Below are positions 25,759 through 34,675 of a stretch of DNA of 64,000 nucleotides, piece after piece. Location of the stretch: the NCBI RefSeq assembly GCF_014636775.1, contig NZ_BMEQ01000001.1, positions 372,001 through 436,000 of the forward strand. Direction: 5' to 3'. A program made the position numbers and the translations under genes. Positions within the stretch are counted from its first letter, which is position 1; the number at the start of each line of letters is the position of its first letter. This DNA is from Kocuria dechangensis (lineage in GTDB: Bacteria > Actinomycetota > Actinomycetes > Actinomycetales > Micrococcaceae). Below the pieces are notes generated by a model. That model ran no database searches, was not told where the DNA came from, and was given only the letters and a program-made list of their open reading frames with translations.

Positions 25759-28605
25759 GTGGCCAAGCCCCGCGTTCACGAGCTCGCGAAAGAGCTCGGA
25801 ATAACGTCCAAGGAAGCGATTTCCACGCTTCAGTCACTGGGTGAGTTCGTCCGAGGTGCGTCCTCGACCGTCGAGCCCCCCGTGGCCAAGAAGCTGCGCA
25901 CCGCGTTCGCCGGCAAGGCGGACAAGAGCGCAGCCCCGTCCGCGCCGAAGCCCGCCGCCAAGCCGGCGTCGGCAGCCAAGCCCGCGGTGCGCCCCGGCAC
26001 GCCCGGTGCGGCCGCCGGCAGGCCCGCCGAGCGTCCGGCTGAGAAGCCGGCCGAGAAGCCGGCGGAGAAGCCCGCCGAGCGTCCCGCGCCCCGCGCCCAG
26101 CAGCCGTCCGCGCCGGAGCGTCCGGCCGCGCAGCGTCCGGCCGCCCCCGGTGCCACGGGCCCCGCCCCGCGCCCCGGCAACAACCCGTTCGCGAGCCAGC
26201 AGGGCATGTCCCGCGGCCAGGGGGCGCCCCGTCCGGGTGCCGCCGCGCCGCGGCCCGGTGCCGCGGCACCCCGGCCGGGTGCGGCCGCGCCGCGTCCGGG
26301 CGGACCCCGTCCCTCCGGTCCCCGTCCGGGCAACAACCCGTTCGCGCCCCAGCAGGGCATGCGCTCCGGCCGCCCCGACCGCCAGGGCGGTGCGCCCCGG
26401 CCCCAGGGCCAGGGTGGTCCCCGCCCGCAGGGCCAGGGTGGTCCCCGCCCGCAGGGCCAGGGCGGTCCCCGTCCCCAGGGCCAGGGCGGTCCCCGTCCCG
26501 GGGGAGCCCGTCCCAGCCCGAACATGATGCCCGGCCACACCTCCGGTGTCGCCCCCATCGGCTCCCGTCCGAGCGGCGGCGCCCCGCGCCGCGGCGCCGG
26601 CGGCGGCCCGGCCGGCGGCGGCGGCGGGTTCTCCCGTCCCGGTGGCGGCCCCGGCCGCGGCGGCCGCGGCGGCACCCAGGGCGCCTTCGGGCGCGGCGGT
26701 GCGCGCGGCAAGCAGCGCAAGTCGAAGCGGGCGAAGCGCCAGGAGCTCGAGCAGATGAAGGCCCCGTCCGTCGGCGGCGTCTCCGTTCCCCACGGTGACG
26801 GCACCACGGTCGTCCGCCTGCGCCGCGGCGCGTCCCTCACGGACTTCGCGGAGAAGATCAATGCCAACCCGGCGTCGCTCGTGACCGTGCTCATCCACCT
26901 CGGTGAGATGGCCACCCAGACGCAGTCCCTCGACGAGGAGACGTTCCAGCTGCTGGGGGCCGAGCTCGGCTACCGGATCCAGGTGGTCTCCCCGGAGGAC
27001 GAGGAGCGGGAGCTATTCGAGTCCTTCGACATCGACCTCGAGGCTGAGGCGGCCGCCGAGGGCGAGGACGTCCTCGAGGCCCGCCCGCCGGTCGTCACCG
27101 TCATGGGTCACGTCGACCACGGCAAGACCCGCCTGCTCGACGCCATCCGCAACACCAAGGTGATCGAGGGGGAGGCCGGCGGCATCACGCAGCACATCGG
27201 CGCCTACCAGATCAGCACGGAGCTGGACGGCCAGGAGCGGCAGATCACGTTCATCGACACCCCGGGCCACGAGGCGTTCACCGCCATGCGTGCCCGTGGT
27301 GCCCAGGTGACGGACATCGCCGTGCTCGTGGTCGCCGCCGACGACGGCGTCATGCCGCAGACGGTCGAGGCGCTCAACCACGCCCAGGCCGCCGGTGTGC
27401 CGATCGTCGTGGCGGTCAACAAGATCGACAAGCCCGAGGCGAACCCGGAGAAGATCCGCGGCCAGCTCACCGAGTACGGTCTCGTGCCCGAGGAGTACGG
27501 CGGCGACACCATGTTCGTCGACGTCTCCGCCCGCCAGAACCTGCACATCGACGACCTCCTGGACGCGATCGTGCTGACGGCGGACGGTGCCCTGGAGCTG
27601 CAGGCGAACCCGAACAAGGACGCCCGCGGCGTGGCCATCGAGGCCAACCTGGACAAGGGGCGCGGCGCGGTCGCGACCGTGCTCGTGCAGTCCGGCACGC
27701 TGGAGGTCGGCGACGCGATCGTCGCCGGCGCGGCGTACGGCCGTGTGCGGGCCATGTTCGACGAGAACGGCAAGTCCGTGGAGGAGGCGGGACCGTCGCG
27801 TCCGGTGCAGGTCCTGGGCCTGAACTCGGTGCCCCGGGCCGGTGACACCTTCCTCGCGACCGAGGAGGAGCGCACCGCGCGCCAGATCGCCGAGAAGCGC
27901 CAGGCCGCGGACCGCAACGCCCAGCTCGCGAAGCGCCGCAAGCGGATCACCCTCGAGTCCTTCGACGAGGCGGTGGCCGCGGGCAAGATCGACACGCTCA
28001 ACCTCATCATCAAGGGCGACGTGTCCGGTGCCGTCGAGGCGCTCGAGGACTCGCTGCTCAAGATCGACGTGGGCGAGGAGGTCCAGCTGCGCGTCATCCA
28101 CCGCGGCGTCGGCGCCATCACCCAGAACGACGTCAACCTGGCGACCGTCGACAACGCGGTCATCATCGGCTTCAACGTCCGTCCCGCCGAGCGCGTGGCG
28201 GAGCTGGCCGACCGCGAGGGCGTCGACATGAAGTTCTACTCGGTGATCTACAACGCCATCGACGACGTCGAGAGCGCGCTCAAGGGCATGCTCAAGCCGG
28301 AGTACGAGGAGGTGGAGCTCGGCACCGCCGAGATCCGCGAGGTGTACCGCTCCTCGAAGTGGGGCAACATCGCGGGCGCCTACATCACCAAGGGCGTCAT
28401 CCGCCGCAATGCCAAGGCCCGGCTGGTCCGGGACGGCAACATCGTGGCGGACAACCTCACGATCGACTCGCTGCGCCGGTTCAAGGACGACGCGACGGAG
28501 GTCCGCGAGGGCTACGAGTGCGGTATCGGGCTCGGCTCCTTCAACGACATCCACGAGGGCGACATCATCGAGACGTGGGAGATGCGCGAGAAGCCGCGCG
28601 CCTGA
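25759..28605 (+). CDS. infB: Translation initiation factor IF-2
   Basis: IF-2 places fMet-tRNA on the 30S subunit and promotes subunit joining. The 948-residue protein has an IF2-N segment ([20 protein letters not shown]), a long low-complexity region (about residues 55-340) rich in Pro, Gly, Arg and Gln with several tandem repeats, then a second N-domain. The GTPase domain has GHVDHGKT at 450-457, DTPGHEAF near 500 and NKID near 554, and is followed by the C-terminal domains. GTG at 25759 after GGAGAGAAG. The repeats are normal for actinobacterial IF-2. Confidence 0.98.
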   Translation: MAKPRVHELAKELGITSKEAISTLQSLGEFVRGASSTVEPPVAKKLRTAFAGKADKSAAPSAPKPAAKPASAAKPAVRPGTPGAAAGRPAERPAEKPAEKPAEKPAERPAPRAQQPSAPERPAAQRPAAPGATGPAPRPGNNPFASQQGMSRGQGAPRPGAAAPRPGAAAPRPGAAAPRPGGPRPSGPRPGNNPFAPQQGMRSGRPDRQGGAPRPQGQGGPRPQGQGGPRPQGQGGPRPQGQGGPRPGGARPSPNMMPGHTSGVAPIGSRPSGGAPRRGAGGGPAGGGGGFSRPGGGPGRGGRGGTQGAFGRGGARGKQRKSKRAKRQELEQMKAPSVGGVSVPHGDGTTVVRLRRGASLTDFAEKINANPASLVTVLIHLGEMATQTQSLDEETFQLLGAELGYRIQVVSPEDEERELFESFDIDLEAEAAAEGEDVLEARPPVVTVMGHVDHGKTRLLDAIRNTKVIEGEAGGITQHIGAYQISTELDGQERQITFIDTPGHEAFTAMRARGAQVTDIAVLVVAADDGVMPQTVEALNHAQAAGVPIVVAVNKIDKPEANPEKIRGQLTEYGLVPEEYGGDTMFVDVSARQNLHIDDLLDAIVLTADGALELQANPNKDARGVAIEANLDKGRGAVATVLVQSGTLEVGDAIVAGAAYGRVRAMFDENGKSVEEAGPSRPVQVLGLNSVPRAGDTFLATEEERTARQIAEKRQAADRNAQLAKRRKRITLESFDEAVAAGKIDTLNLIIKGDVSGAVEALEDSLLKIDVGEEVQLRVIHRGVGAITQNDVNLATVDNAVIIGFNVRPAERVAELADREGVDMKFYSVIYNAIDDVESALKGMLKPEYEEVELGTAEIREVYRSSKWGNIAGAYITKGVIRRNAKARLVRDGNIVADNLTIDSLRRFKDDATEVREGYECGIGLGSFNDIHEGDIIETWEMREKPRA
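26222..26515 (+). repeat. Tandem repeats inside infB
   Basis: Two in-frame repeat runs: a seven-residue PRPGAAA-type unit repeated about four times (26229-26300), and an eight-residue PRPQGQGG unit repeated about four times (26397-26500). The DNA units differ slightly by synonymous changes. Such runs may vary in number between strains. Confidence 0.85.
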
Positions 28606-28613
28606 CCCGTCAC

Positions 28614-28691
28614 GGGTCCCGCACCCCCGGGTGCGGGACCCCCTCCGGTCGGCGGCACGGGCGGGCCCCGCGCCCGCCCGTGCCGCCGACC
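28614..28691 (+). terminator. Two consecutive strong hairpins after infB
   Basis: The first (28614-28641) has a 13-bp stem GGGTCCCGCACCC with its partner; the second (28647-28691) has a 20-bp stem beginning GGTCGGCGGC and ending GCCGCCGACC. Both are nearly perfect and lack T-tracts. They probably reduce read-through into rbfA or protect the infB 3' end. Confidence 0.8.
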
Positions 28692-28745
28692 GTCCCCCTT
28701 CCACACCCGTTCCAGACCCGTTCAAGACCCGAGGAGCACCCCACC

Positions 28746-29195
28746 ATGGCCGACGCAGCACGCGCCGCCCGACTCGCGGACCGGATCAAGGTCGTCGTGG
28801 CCCACGCGCTCGAGCGCCGCGTCAAGGACCCCCGGCTGGGCTTCGTGACCATCACGGACGCGCGGGTCACCAACGACCTCCAGCACGCCACCCTGTACTA
28901 CACGGTGTTCGGCACCGCGGAGGAGCAGCAGAACACCCGGGCGGCCCTCGAGTCCGCCAAGGGCATCCTGCGCAGCGAGGTGGGACGGAACATCACGGCC
29001 CGCCTCACGCCCACGCTGACCTTCGTCCCCGACGAGATCCCCGTCAACGCCTCCCATCTCGAAGAGGTGCTCCGCGCCGCCAAGGAGAAGGACGCCGAGG
29101 TGGCCGCCCAGGCCGCCGGCGCCTCCTGGGCCGCGGGGGAGGACCCCTACCGCAAGCCGGTCGAGGAGGACGACGAGTCCTCCGAGGCCCGCTGA
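28746..29195 (+). CDS. rbfA: Ribosome-binding factor A
   Basis: RbfA binds helix 1 of 16S rRNA in late 30S assembly and cold adaptation. The 149-residue protein has the KH-like fold: ARLADRIKVVVAHALERRVKDPRLGFVTITDARVTNDLQHATLYYTV, then LRSEVGRNITARLTPTLTFVPD. The C-terminal 30 residues are an acidic extension. ATG at 28746 with a GAGGAG site about 8 nt before it. Twenty-one bases separate it from truB. Confidence 0.96.
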   Translation: MADAARAARLADRIKVVVAHALERRVKDPRLGFVTITDARVTNDLQHATLYYTVFGTAEEQQNTRAALESAKGILRSEVGRNITARLTPTLTFVPDEIPVNASHLEEVLRAAKEKDAEVAAQAAGASWAAGEDPYRKPVEEDDESSEAR

Positions 29196-29216
29196 GCAGG
29201 CGGAGGCACCGGACGC

Positions 29217-30257
29217 GTGACCCGCACCAAGCCTGACGTCCCGAGCCCGGACCCGTCCCTGCCGACGGTCTCCGGGCTCGTGGTCGTCGACAAGCCCGCC
29301 GGCTGGACCAGCCACGACGTCGTCGCCCGGCTCCGCCGCCTCGCCGGCACCCGCAAGGTCGGCCACGCGGGGACCCTGGACCCGATGGCCACCGGCGTCC
29401 TGGTCGCCGGGGTCGACCGGGCGACCCGCCTCCTGACGTGGATCGTCGGGCAGGACAAGACGTACGAGGCGACGATCCGGCTGGGCCAGACCACCGTGAC
29501 CGACGACGCCGAGGGCGAGCTCCTCGCCGTCGCGGACCCCGACGCCGTGGCCGCGGTGGACGACGCCGCCGTCGCCGCCGGCGTGGCCCGGCTCACCGGC
29601 CCCCTCCAGCAGGTCCCGGCGAAGGTCAGCGCCATCAAGGTCGACGGCCGCCGCGCCTACGCCCAGGTCCGCGCCGGGCAGGACGTGGAGCTCGCGGCCC
29701 GTCCCGTGACGGTCTCGGCGTTCGACGTCCACCGGATCGTCCGGACCGCCGACGACGCCGGGCGGCCCGTCCTCGACGTGGACGTCACCGTCACGTGCAG
29801 CTCGGGCACCTACGTCCGGGCCCTGGCCCGCGACCTCGGCGCCGGTCTCGGCGTCGGCGGGCACCTCACCGCCCTGCGCCGCACCCGGGTGGGCGCCCTC
29901 ACGCTGGAGCACGCCGCCACCCTGGAGCAGCTCGCGGACGAGGTGGCCGCTGGCCGGCCCCTGCCCGTGACGCCCCTCGAGGACGCGGCCGAGGGCCTGT
30001 TCCCGGTCCGCCGGCTCACCGCCGCGGAGGCCGAGGACGTCGCCCACGGCCGCCGCGTGGGGCCCAGCCACGGCGACCCCGCGGAGGGGCCGCTCGACAA
30101 CGACGCCGTCACCGCGGGCTTCGCCCCCGACGGGCGGCTCGTGGGCCTGCTCAGCGACCGCGGCAACCGCGGCGAGCGCACGGCCAAGCCCGTCCTGGTC
30201 TTCCTGCCCGGGGAGCGCTTCGTGCCGGCCGCTCCGGTGGCCCCGGAGCCGGCCTGA
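29217..30257 (+). CDS. truB: tRNA pseudouridine-55 synthase
   Basis: TruB makes pseudouridine 55 in the T loop of tRNA. The catalytic motif GHAGTLDPMATG puts the essential Asp at residue 55; KVSAIKVDGRRAYAQVRAG and SSGTYVRALARDLG are also typical. The C-terminal part is a PUA-like domain. At 346 residues it is slightly long for the family, with an N-terminal Pro-rich lead. GTG at 29217; the stop overlaps the next start by one base. Confidence 0.96.
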   Translation: MTRTKPDVPSPDPSLPTVSGLVVVDKPAGWTSHDVVARLRRLAGTRKVGHAGTLDPMATGVLVAGVDRATRLLTWIVGQDKTYEATIRLGQTTVTDDAEGELLAVADPDAVAAVDDAAVAAGVARLTGPLQQVPAKVSAIKVDGRRAYAQVRAGQDVELAARPVTVSAFDVHRIVRTADDAGRPVLDVDVTVTCSSGTYVRALARDLGAGLGVGGHLTALRRTRVGALTLEHAATLEQLADEVAAGRPLPVTPLEDAAEGLFPVRRLTAAEAEDVAHGRRVGPSHGDPAEGPLDNDAVTAGFAPDGRLVGLLSDRGNRGERTAKPVLVFLPGERFVPAAPVAPEPA

Positions 30258-30628
30258 TGCTGTGGGGCTACGACGGCTGGTTCTGGGCCTCGGCGGTGCT
30301 CGGGGCCCTGTCCTTCCTGGTGTGCGCCGTCCAGGGGCTGCGCGGGCGACGGCCGGACGACTGGACGCAGGGCTCCGTGCTGCTGCTCGAGGCGTTCCTG
30401 CTGGTCTACGCGGCCGGGTCGGTCCTGATGCACATGGTGGGCCCGGGCCCCACGGGCTCCGCCCTCGAGTACTGGGGCTACCTGCTCACCGCCCTGCTGA
30501 TCCCCGCGGGCACGTTCGTGTGGTCCCTGGTGGAGCGCTCGAGCTGGTCCAACTACGTCCTCGCGGCCGCCGGACCGGTCGTGGTGATCATGGTCTACCG
30601 GATGAACTACATCTGGTACTACCAGTGA
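30257..30628 (+). CDS. Small membrane protein, four predicted helices, 123 aa
   Basis: The ATG overlaps the truB stop by one base (TGATG). The product has four hydrophobic helices and is rich in Trp and Tyr (start MLWGYDGWFWASA, end MNYIWYYQ). The loops are short. Integral membrane proteins of this type follow truB in several actinobacteria, as I recall, but no function is known to me. The next gene also encodes a membrane protein, so the pair may act together. Confidence 0.75.
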   Translation: MLWGYDGWFWASAVLGALSFLVCAVQGLRGRRPDDWTQGSVLLLEAFLLVYAAGSVLMHMVGPGPTGSALEYWGYLLTALLIPAGTFVWSLVERSSWSNYVLAAAGPVVVIMVYRMNYIWYYQ

Positions 30629-30704
30629 GCCCCGGACCGCCGGCGCCGTGCCCGGTGCTCTCCCTCTCCGTCCCGTCCCTCCCCGCCGCGCAGGAGCCGC
30701 CCCG

Positions 30705-31193
30705 ATGACGCACCAGCACCCCGAACCCGGGCCCACCCGGCTGCAGCAGCGCTTCGGGCCCCGGCCCGGCGCCGTGCGCACCGACCGGAAGTCCTCCGGC
30801 TTCGGCCGGATCGTCATCGTGGTCTACGCCGTCTTCTCGCTCTCGGCCGGGGTCCGCTCGCTCTACCAGATCACCACCGACCTCGGGGCGGCCCCGCTGC
30901 CGTACCTGCTCTCGGCGTTCGCGGCGGCGGTCTACGTCCTGGCCACCGTCGCCCTCGCCCGGACCGGTCCGCGCTGGCACCGGGTGGCCACGGCCGCCGT
31001 GGGTGTGGAGCTGCTCGGCGTGCTGGGCGTGGGGCTGCTCTCCGTGCTGGCCCCGGCCCTGTTCCCCGAGGCGAGCGTGTGGTCGCACTTCGGGCAGGAC
31101 TACGGCTACGTCCCCCTGGTCCTGCCGCTGGTCGGCCTCGCCTGGCTGTGGCGGTCCCGCCCGCGGCGCGGCACCGGCGACGCAGGGGCCTGA
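30705..31193 (+). CDS. Membrane protein, four predicted helices, 162 aa
   Basis: The ATG at 30705 follows AGGAG; an in-frame ATG at 30648 lacks a site. A polar N-terminal stretch of about 35 residues (HQHPEPGPTRLQQRFGPRP) is followed by four hydrophobic helices, the last ending in a basic tail (WRSRPRRG). The pattern of helix 1 with its R-S-L-Y-Q-I loop, and the GYVPLVLPLVGLAWLW end, look conserved rather than random. Function unknown. Confidence 0.75.
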   Translation: MTHQHPEPGPTRLQQRFGPRPGAVRTDRKSSGFGRIVIVVYAVFSLSAGVRSLYQITTDLGAAPLPYLLSAFAAAVYVLATVALARTGPRWHRVATAAVGVELLGVLGVGLLSVLAPALFPEASVWSHFGQDYGYVPLVLPLVGLAWLWRSRPRRGTGDAGA

Positions 31194-31247
31194 GCCCTCC
31201 GCCGCCGGGGCCGGGCGGCACGACCCGGCCCCGCGCCGCCCAGCGGG

Positions 31248-31253
31248 TAGGCT
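31248..31253 (+). promoter_or_regulatory. Likely -10 element for the GNAT gene
   Basis: TAGGCT, 53 nt before the start codon of the acetyltransferase gene. Confidence 0.35.
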
Positions 31254-31306
31254 CATCGGGGCACCGGTCGCCCCGGCGCCGCGCCGTCCCGAAAGGAATC
31301 CCGTCC

Positions 31307-31945
31307 ATGCCTGCACGCCCCGAGGGCGCCGAGAACTACGAGGTGCCCGTCCTCACCGACGGCACCGTGGTCCTGCGCCGGCTCGAGACCCGGGACGTCC
31401 CCCAGCTGGCCGCGAACTGCGCGGACCCGGTCGCGGCGGAGTACACCACCGTGCCCCTCGGCTACACCGAGGACGACGCCCGCTGGTACGTCGAGGAGTT
31501 CGTGCCCGAGGCCTGGCGCACCGGGCGCGAGTACAACTGGGCGGCGGCGGACGCCGCCACGGACCGGCTCTGGGGCACGGTCGGGCTCAACGCCCTGCGG
31601 GGGACCACGGCCGACGTGGGGCTCAACTTCGGCCCGCACGCCCGCGGCACGGGCGCCGCCGAGGCCGCCTGCCGGCTGCTGCTGGACTACGCCTTCGCCG
31701 AGCTGGGCCTCACCTATGCTTACTGGATGGCCAAGGTCCCCAACTGGGCCAGCCGGAAGCTCGCCTGGAAGCTGGGCTTCCGGTCACCGGTGCGGATCGA
31801 CGGGTTCATGGAGCAGCGCGGCGCCTCGGTGGACGCCTGGCTCCTGACCCTGGGGGCGGGGGACCCCCGCTCCCCGCAGATGCCGTGGGACGGCCCCCCG
31901 CCGCCGGCCCCCGCGCGTCCCGTGGACACGGACCGCCGGCCGTGA
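31307..31945 (+). CDS. RimJ/RimL-type GNAT acetyltransferase
   Basis: The 212-residue protein has the GNAT pattern of ribosomal-protein Nt-acetyltransferases: DGTVVLRRLETRDVPQLAANCADP at the start, GYTEDDARWYVEEF, WGTVGLNALRG, the acetyl-CoA loop HARGTGAAEAACRLLLDYAF and VPNWASRKLAWKLGF. The substrate is not known. ATG at 31307 after GAAAGGA. The last 30 residues are a Pro-rich tail. It lies before ribF in the ribosome-assembly gene run. Confidence 0.88.
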   Translation: MPARPEGAENYEVPVLTDGTVVLRRLETRDVPQLAANCADPVAAEYTTVPLGYTEDDARWYVEEFVPEAWRTGREYNWAAADAATDRLWGTVGLNALRGTTADVGLNFGPHARGTGAAEAACRLLLDYAFAELGLTYAYWMAKVPNWASRKLAWKLGFRSPVRIDGFMEQRGASVDAWLLTLGAGDPRSPQMPWDGPPPPAPARPVDTDRRP

Positions 31946-32011
31946 GCCGGCCCGCCGCTCACCGCGCCGCCCTCTGCCCCCCGATCCCTACCCGTTCCTG
32001 CGAGGAGAACC

Positions 32012-33007
32012 GTGTTCCGCTGGCGAGAGCTCTCTGACGTCCCCCAGGGCTTCGGCCCGTCCGTGGTCACCATCGGCAACTTCGACGGCGTCCACCGGGG
32101 CCACCAGCAGGTGATGCGGCAGGTCGTGGACCTCGCCCGGGACCGCGGATGGGCCTCCGTGGTCGTGACGTTCGACCCGCACCCCGCACAGGTGCACCGG
32201 CCGGAGACGCACCCCGGGCTCATCATGGGCACCGAGGACAAGCTCGACGCCCTGGAGCACACCGGCGTGGACGCGGTGCTCGTGGTCGACTACACGCTCG
32301 AGTTCGCGAGCCAGTCCACCGAGGAGTTCGTGCTGGGCACGCTCGTGGGCCCGCTGGGCGCACGGTGCCTGGTGGTCGGCTCGGACACCCGCCTGGGCCG
32401 GGGGAACACCGGCAACGTCGACACCCTGCGCGAGCTGGGGGAGCGCCACGGGTTCGAGGTCGTCGTCGTCGACGACCTCCTGGACACGCTCGCCCGGGAC
32501 GACGCCGCGCACGCGCCGGAGGCCGTTGCCGGGCGGCGGTGCTCCTCCACATGGATCCGCTCCTGCCTCCAGGCGGGGGACGTGCGCGCCGCCGCCCGGC
32601 TGCTCGGGCGCAACCACCGGATGCGCGGGGAGGTCGTGCACGGGGCCGCCCGCGGCCGGGAGCTGGGCTACCCCACCGCCAACCTGTCCCCGGACGCCAC
32701 CGGGTTCGTCCCCGCCGACGGCGTCTACGCCGGGTGGCTGGTCGACGCCCAGGGCACCCGCTGGCCCACCGCGATCTCCGTGGGCTCCAACCCCACGTTC
32801 GTCAACGTCCCCCGCCAGGTCGAGGCGCACGTCATCGACCGCCCGCACGAGCCCGTGGAGGACTTCGACCTCTACGGCCAGCAGGTGGTCGTCGAGTTCG
32901 TCGAGCGGCTGCGCGGGATGGTCGCCTACGAGGGCGTCGACAAGCTGATCGCCCAGATGGACGACGACGTGGCCCGGACCCGCGAGATCCTCGCCGCCGA
33001 GGCCTGA
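32012..33007 (+). CDS. ribF: Bifunctional riboflavin kinase / FAD synthetase
   Basis: RibF turns riboflavin into FMN and FAD. The N-terminal adenylyltransferase domain has [11 protein letters not shown] at residues 22-32 and the C-terminal kinase domain has [11 protein letters not shown] with the PTAN motif and the later [10 protein letters not shown] end. The 331-residue length is normal. GTG at 32012 after GAGGAG. It ends the plus-strand run; the next gene converges on it after 25 bases. Confidence 0.96.
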   Translation: MFRWRELSDVPQGFGPSVVTIGNFDGVHRGHQQVMRQVVDLARDRGWASVVVTFDPHPAQVHRPETHPGLIMGTEDKLDALEHTGVDAVLVVDYTLEFASQSTEEFVLGTLVGPLGARCLVVGSDTRLGRGNTGNVDTLRELGERHGFEVVVVDDLLDTLARDDAAHAPEAVAGRRCSSTWIRSCLQAGDVRAAARLLGRNHRMRGEVVHGAARGRELGYPTANLSPDATGFVPADGVYAGWLVDAQGTRWPTAISVGSNPTFVNVPRQVEAHVIDRPHEPVEDFDLYGQQVVVEFVERLRGMVAYEGVDKLIAQMDDDVARTREILAAEA

Positions 33008-33032
33008 CCCCGCCGCGCGAGGGCCGGGGCGG

Positions 33033-33899
33033 CTACATCTCCTCGTGGGTGTTCGGGTCGTAGCCCGAGCCGCTGAGCCCCGTGTGCAGCATCCGCATCC
33101 GCTGCATCTGCTTCTCGTCCAGCTCCCAGCCGAACACGTCCAGGTTCTCGGCCATCCGCCGCGTGTCCGAGGTCTTCGGGACCGGCACGGTGCGGGACTG
33201 CAGGTGCCAGCGCAGGATCACCTGGGCGGGGGTGCGGCCCGTCTCGCGGGCGATCCGGGCGATCCACTCGTGCTTCAGGATCTCGGTCTTGCGGCCCAGC
33301 GGGGACCACGCCTGGGTGATGATCCGCTGCTCCTCGTGGAACGCCCGGAGCCGCTCCTGCTGGTACTGGGGGTGCAGCTCCACCTGGTTGACGGCCGGCG
33401 TCTCCCCGGTCTCCGCGACCAGCCGCCGGATGTGCGCGGGGGTGAAGTTGGAGACCCCCACGGAGCGGACGAGCCCCTCGTCGCGCAGCTCGAGCATGGT
33501 CCGCCACGTCTGCACGTAGCGGTCCACCGACGGGTTCGGCCAGTGGATCAGGTACAGGTCGAGGTAGTCGGTGCCCAGCCGCCGCAGCGAGCCCTCCAGG
33601 GACCGCCGGACGGAGTCGGTGCCGTGGTCGCGGCCGGGCAGCTTGGTGGTGAGGAACAGCTCGGAGCGCGGCACCCCGGACGCGTCCACCCCGCGGCCGA
33701 CGCCGGTCTCGTTGCCGTAGTTCACGGCGGTGTCCACCATCCGGTAGCCGAGCATCAGGGCCTCGGCGACGTTCGCCTCGGCCTCGGCGTCGTCCATCGG
33801 GTAGGTGCCCAGGCCGATCGCCGGGATGCGGTGGGAGTCCCGCATCACGTGGGTGCGGCCGGCCGGCTCCAGGCCGTCGTCGTGCTTGTCCTTGCTCAC
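33033..33899 (-). CDS. Aldo/keto reductase
   Basis: The 288-residue protein has the AKR barrel and the full catalytic tetrad: Asp56, Tyr61 (DTAVNYGNE), Lys86 (TTKLPG) and His119 (LIHWP). [18 protein letters not shown] and the [17 protein letters not shown] cofactor loop are present, so it should reduce aldehydes or ketones with NADPH; the substrate is unknown. I chose the GTG at 33899, preceded by AGGAG, over much longer readings through the upstream gap. It points left, against its neighbours, and looks like a single-gene insertion in the ribosomal run. Confidence 0.92.
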   Translation of the reverse strand: MSKDKHDDGLEPAGRTHVMRDSHRIPAIGLGTYPMDDAEAEANVAEALMLGYRMVDTAVNYGNETGVGRGVDASGVPRSELFLTTKLPGRDHGTDSVRRSLEGSLRRLGTDYLDLYLIHWPNPSVDRYVQTWRTMLELRDEGLVRSVGVSNFTPAHIRRLVAETGETPAVNQVELHPQYQQERLRAFHEEQRIITQAWSPLGRKTEILKHEWIARIARETGRTPAQVILRWHLQSRTVPVPKTSDTRRMAENLDVFGWELDEKQMQRMRMLHTGLSGSGYDPNTHEEM

Positions 33900-34039
33900 G
33901 CGCTGCTCCTGTTCCTCGGCGCCGGGCCGGACCGGCCGGTGCCTCGTCGTCGTGTCCCTCCCATCTTGGCCCACCGGCGCGGAAGGGCACAGCGCAGCGC
34001 GCCGTGGGGCCCGGTGTGGGGCGGGGACGGGGCGTCCGC

Positions 34040-34045
34040 TAGACT
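34040..34045 (+). promoter_or_regulatory. Likely -10 element for rpsO
   Basis: TAGACT followed by a GACCGCGGTC inverted repeat; leader of about 105 nt. Confidence 0.45.
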
Positions 34046-34156
34046 GGACCGCGGTCCGACTGCAGTCCGTGGTTGTCGGGCCCCCGGGCCCGCCCGGGAC
34101 CCGGCGGCAGATTCCGTCGCCCGGGCCGCACGGTACTGACTCGAACGGAGTTACAC

Positions 34157-34426
34157 GTGGCACTTGACGCCGCCATCAAGCAGGAGATCATCAAGGAGTA
34201 CGCGACGCACGAGGGCGACACCGGTTCGCCCGAGGTGCAGATCGCTGTCCTGTCTCGCAGGATCTCCGATCTGACCGAGCACCTGAAGCAGCACAAGCAC
34301 GACCACCACACCCGCCGCGGCCTGATGGCCCTGGTCGGTCGTCGTCGCCGCATGCTGGGCTACCTGCGCGACACCGACATCGAGCGCTACCGCTCGCTCA
34401 TCGAGCGACTCGGTCTGCGCCGCTAG
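34157..34426 (+). CDS. rpsO: 30S ribosomal protein S15
   Basis: S15 binds the central domain of 16S rRNA early in assembly. The 89-residue protein has the family pattern throughout: [59 protein letters not shown] at 34157 after CGGAG. It is followed by a strong terminator and then pnp, the usual order in which S15 and PNPase are linked. Confidence 0.97.
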   Translation: MALDAAIKQEIIKEYATHEGDTGSPEVQIAVLSRRISDLTEHLKQHKHDHHTRRGLMALVGRRRRMLGYLRDTDIERYRSLIERLGLRR

Positions 34427-34437
34427 TCGGCCGCCCC

Positions 34438-34471
34438 GGCGGTGTCCCCCCGGCAGCGGGGGGACACCGCC
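34438..34471 (+). terminator. Terminator between rpsO and pnp
   Basis: A 15-bp perfect stem (GGCGGTGTCCCCCCG and its partner) with a GCAG loop, 12 bases after the rpsO stop. Confidence 0.88.
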
Positions 34472-34675
34472 GCGCTTCACCGCCCCCCGGCGCGGACGCC
34501 GGGCGGGCACCCCCACAACCGAACACGCAGCAGGACGACCGCGCGGACCATTCGCGGTCCTCGGTAGTGATCTCCGGACACCGGACGGCCTCGTGAGGCC
34601 CCGGGACTTCCGTGGATCTCGATCGAAGACCGGGTGGTCGTGGGGCGTCCCGCCGACACGAAACGGAGGTGACCC

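Noticed and set aside
25608-25844. Small open frame between ylxR and infB
   Set aside because: It overlaps the IF-2 start in another frame, lacks a ribosome site and has no protein-like composition.
26222-26515. Repeat run in infB as a mobile or minisatellite element
   Set aside because: It is in frame and in the known low-complexity N-terminal region of actinobacterial IF-2; kept only as a coding repeat.
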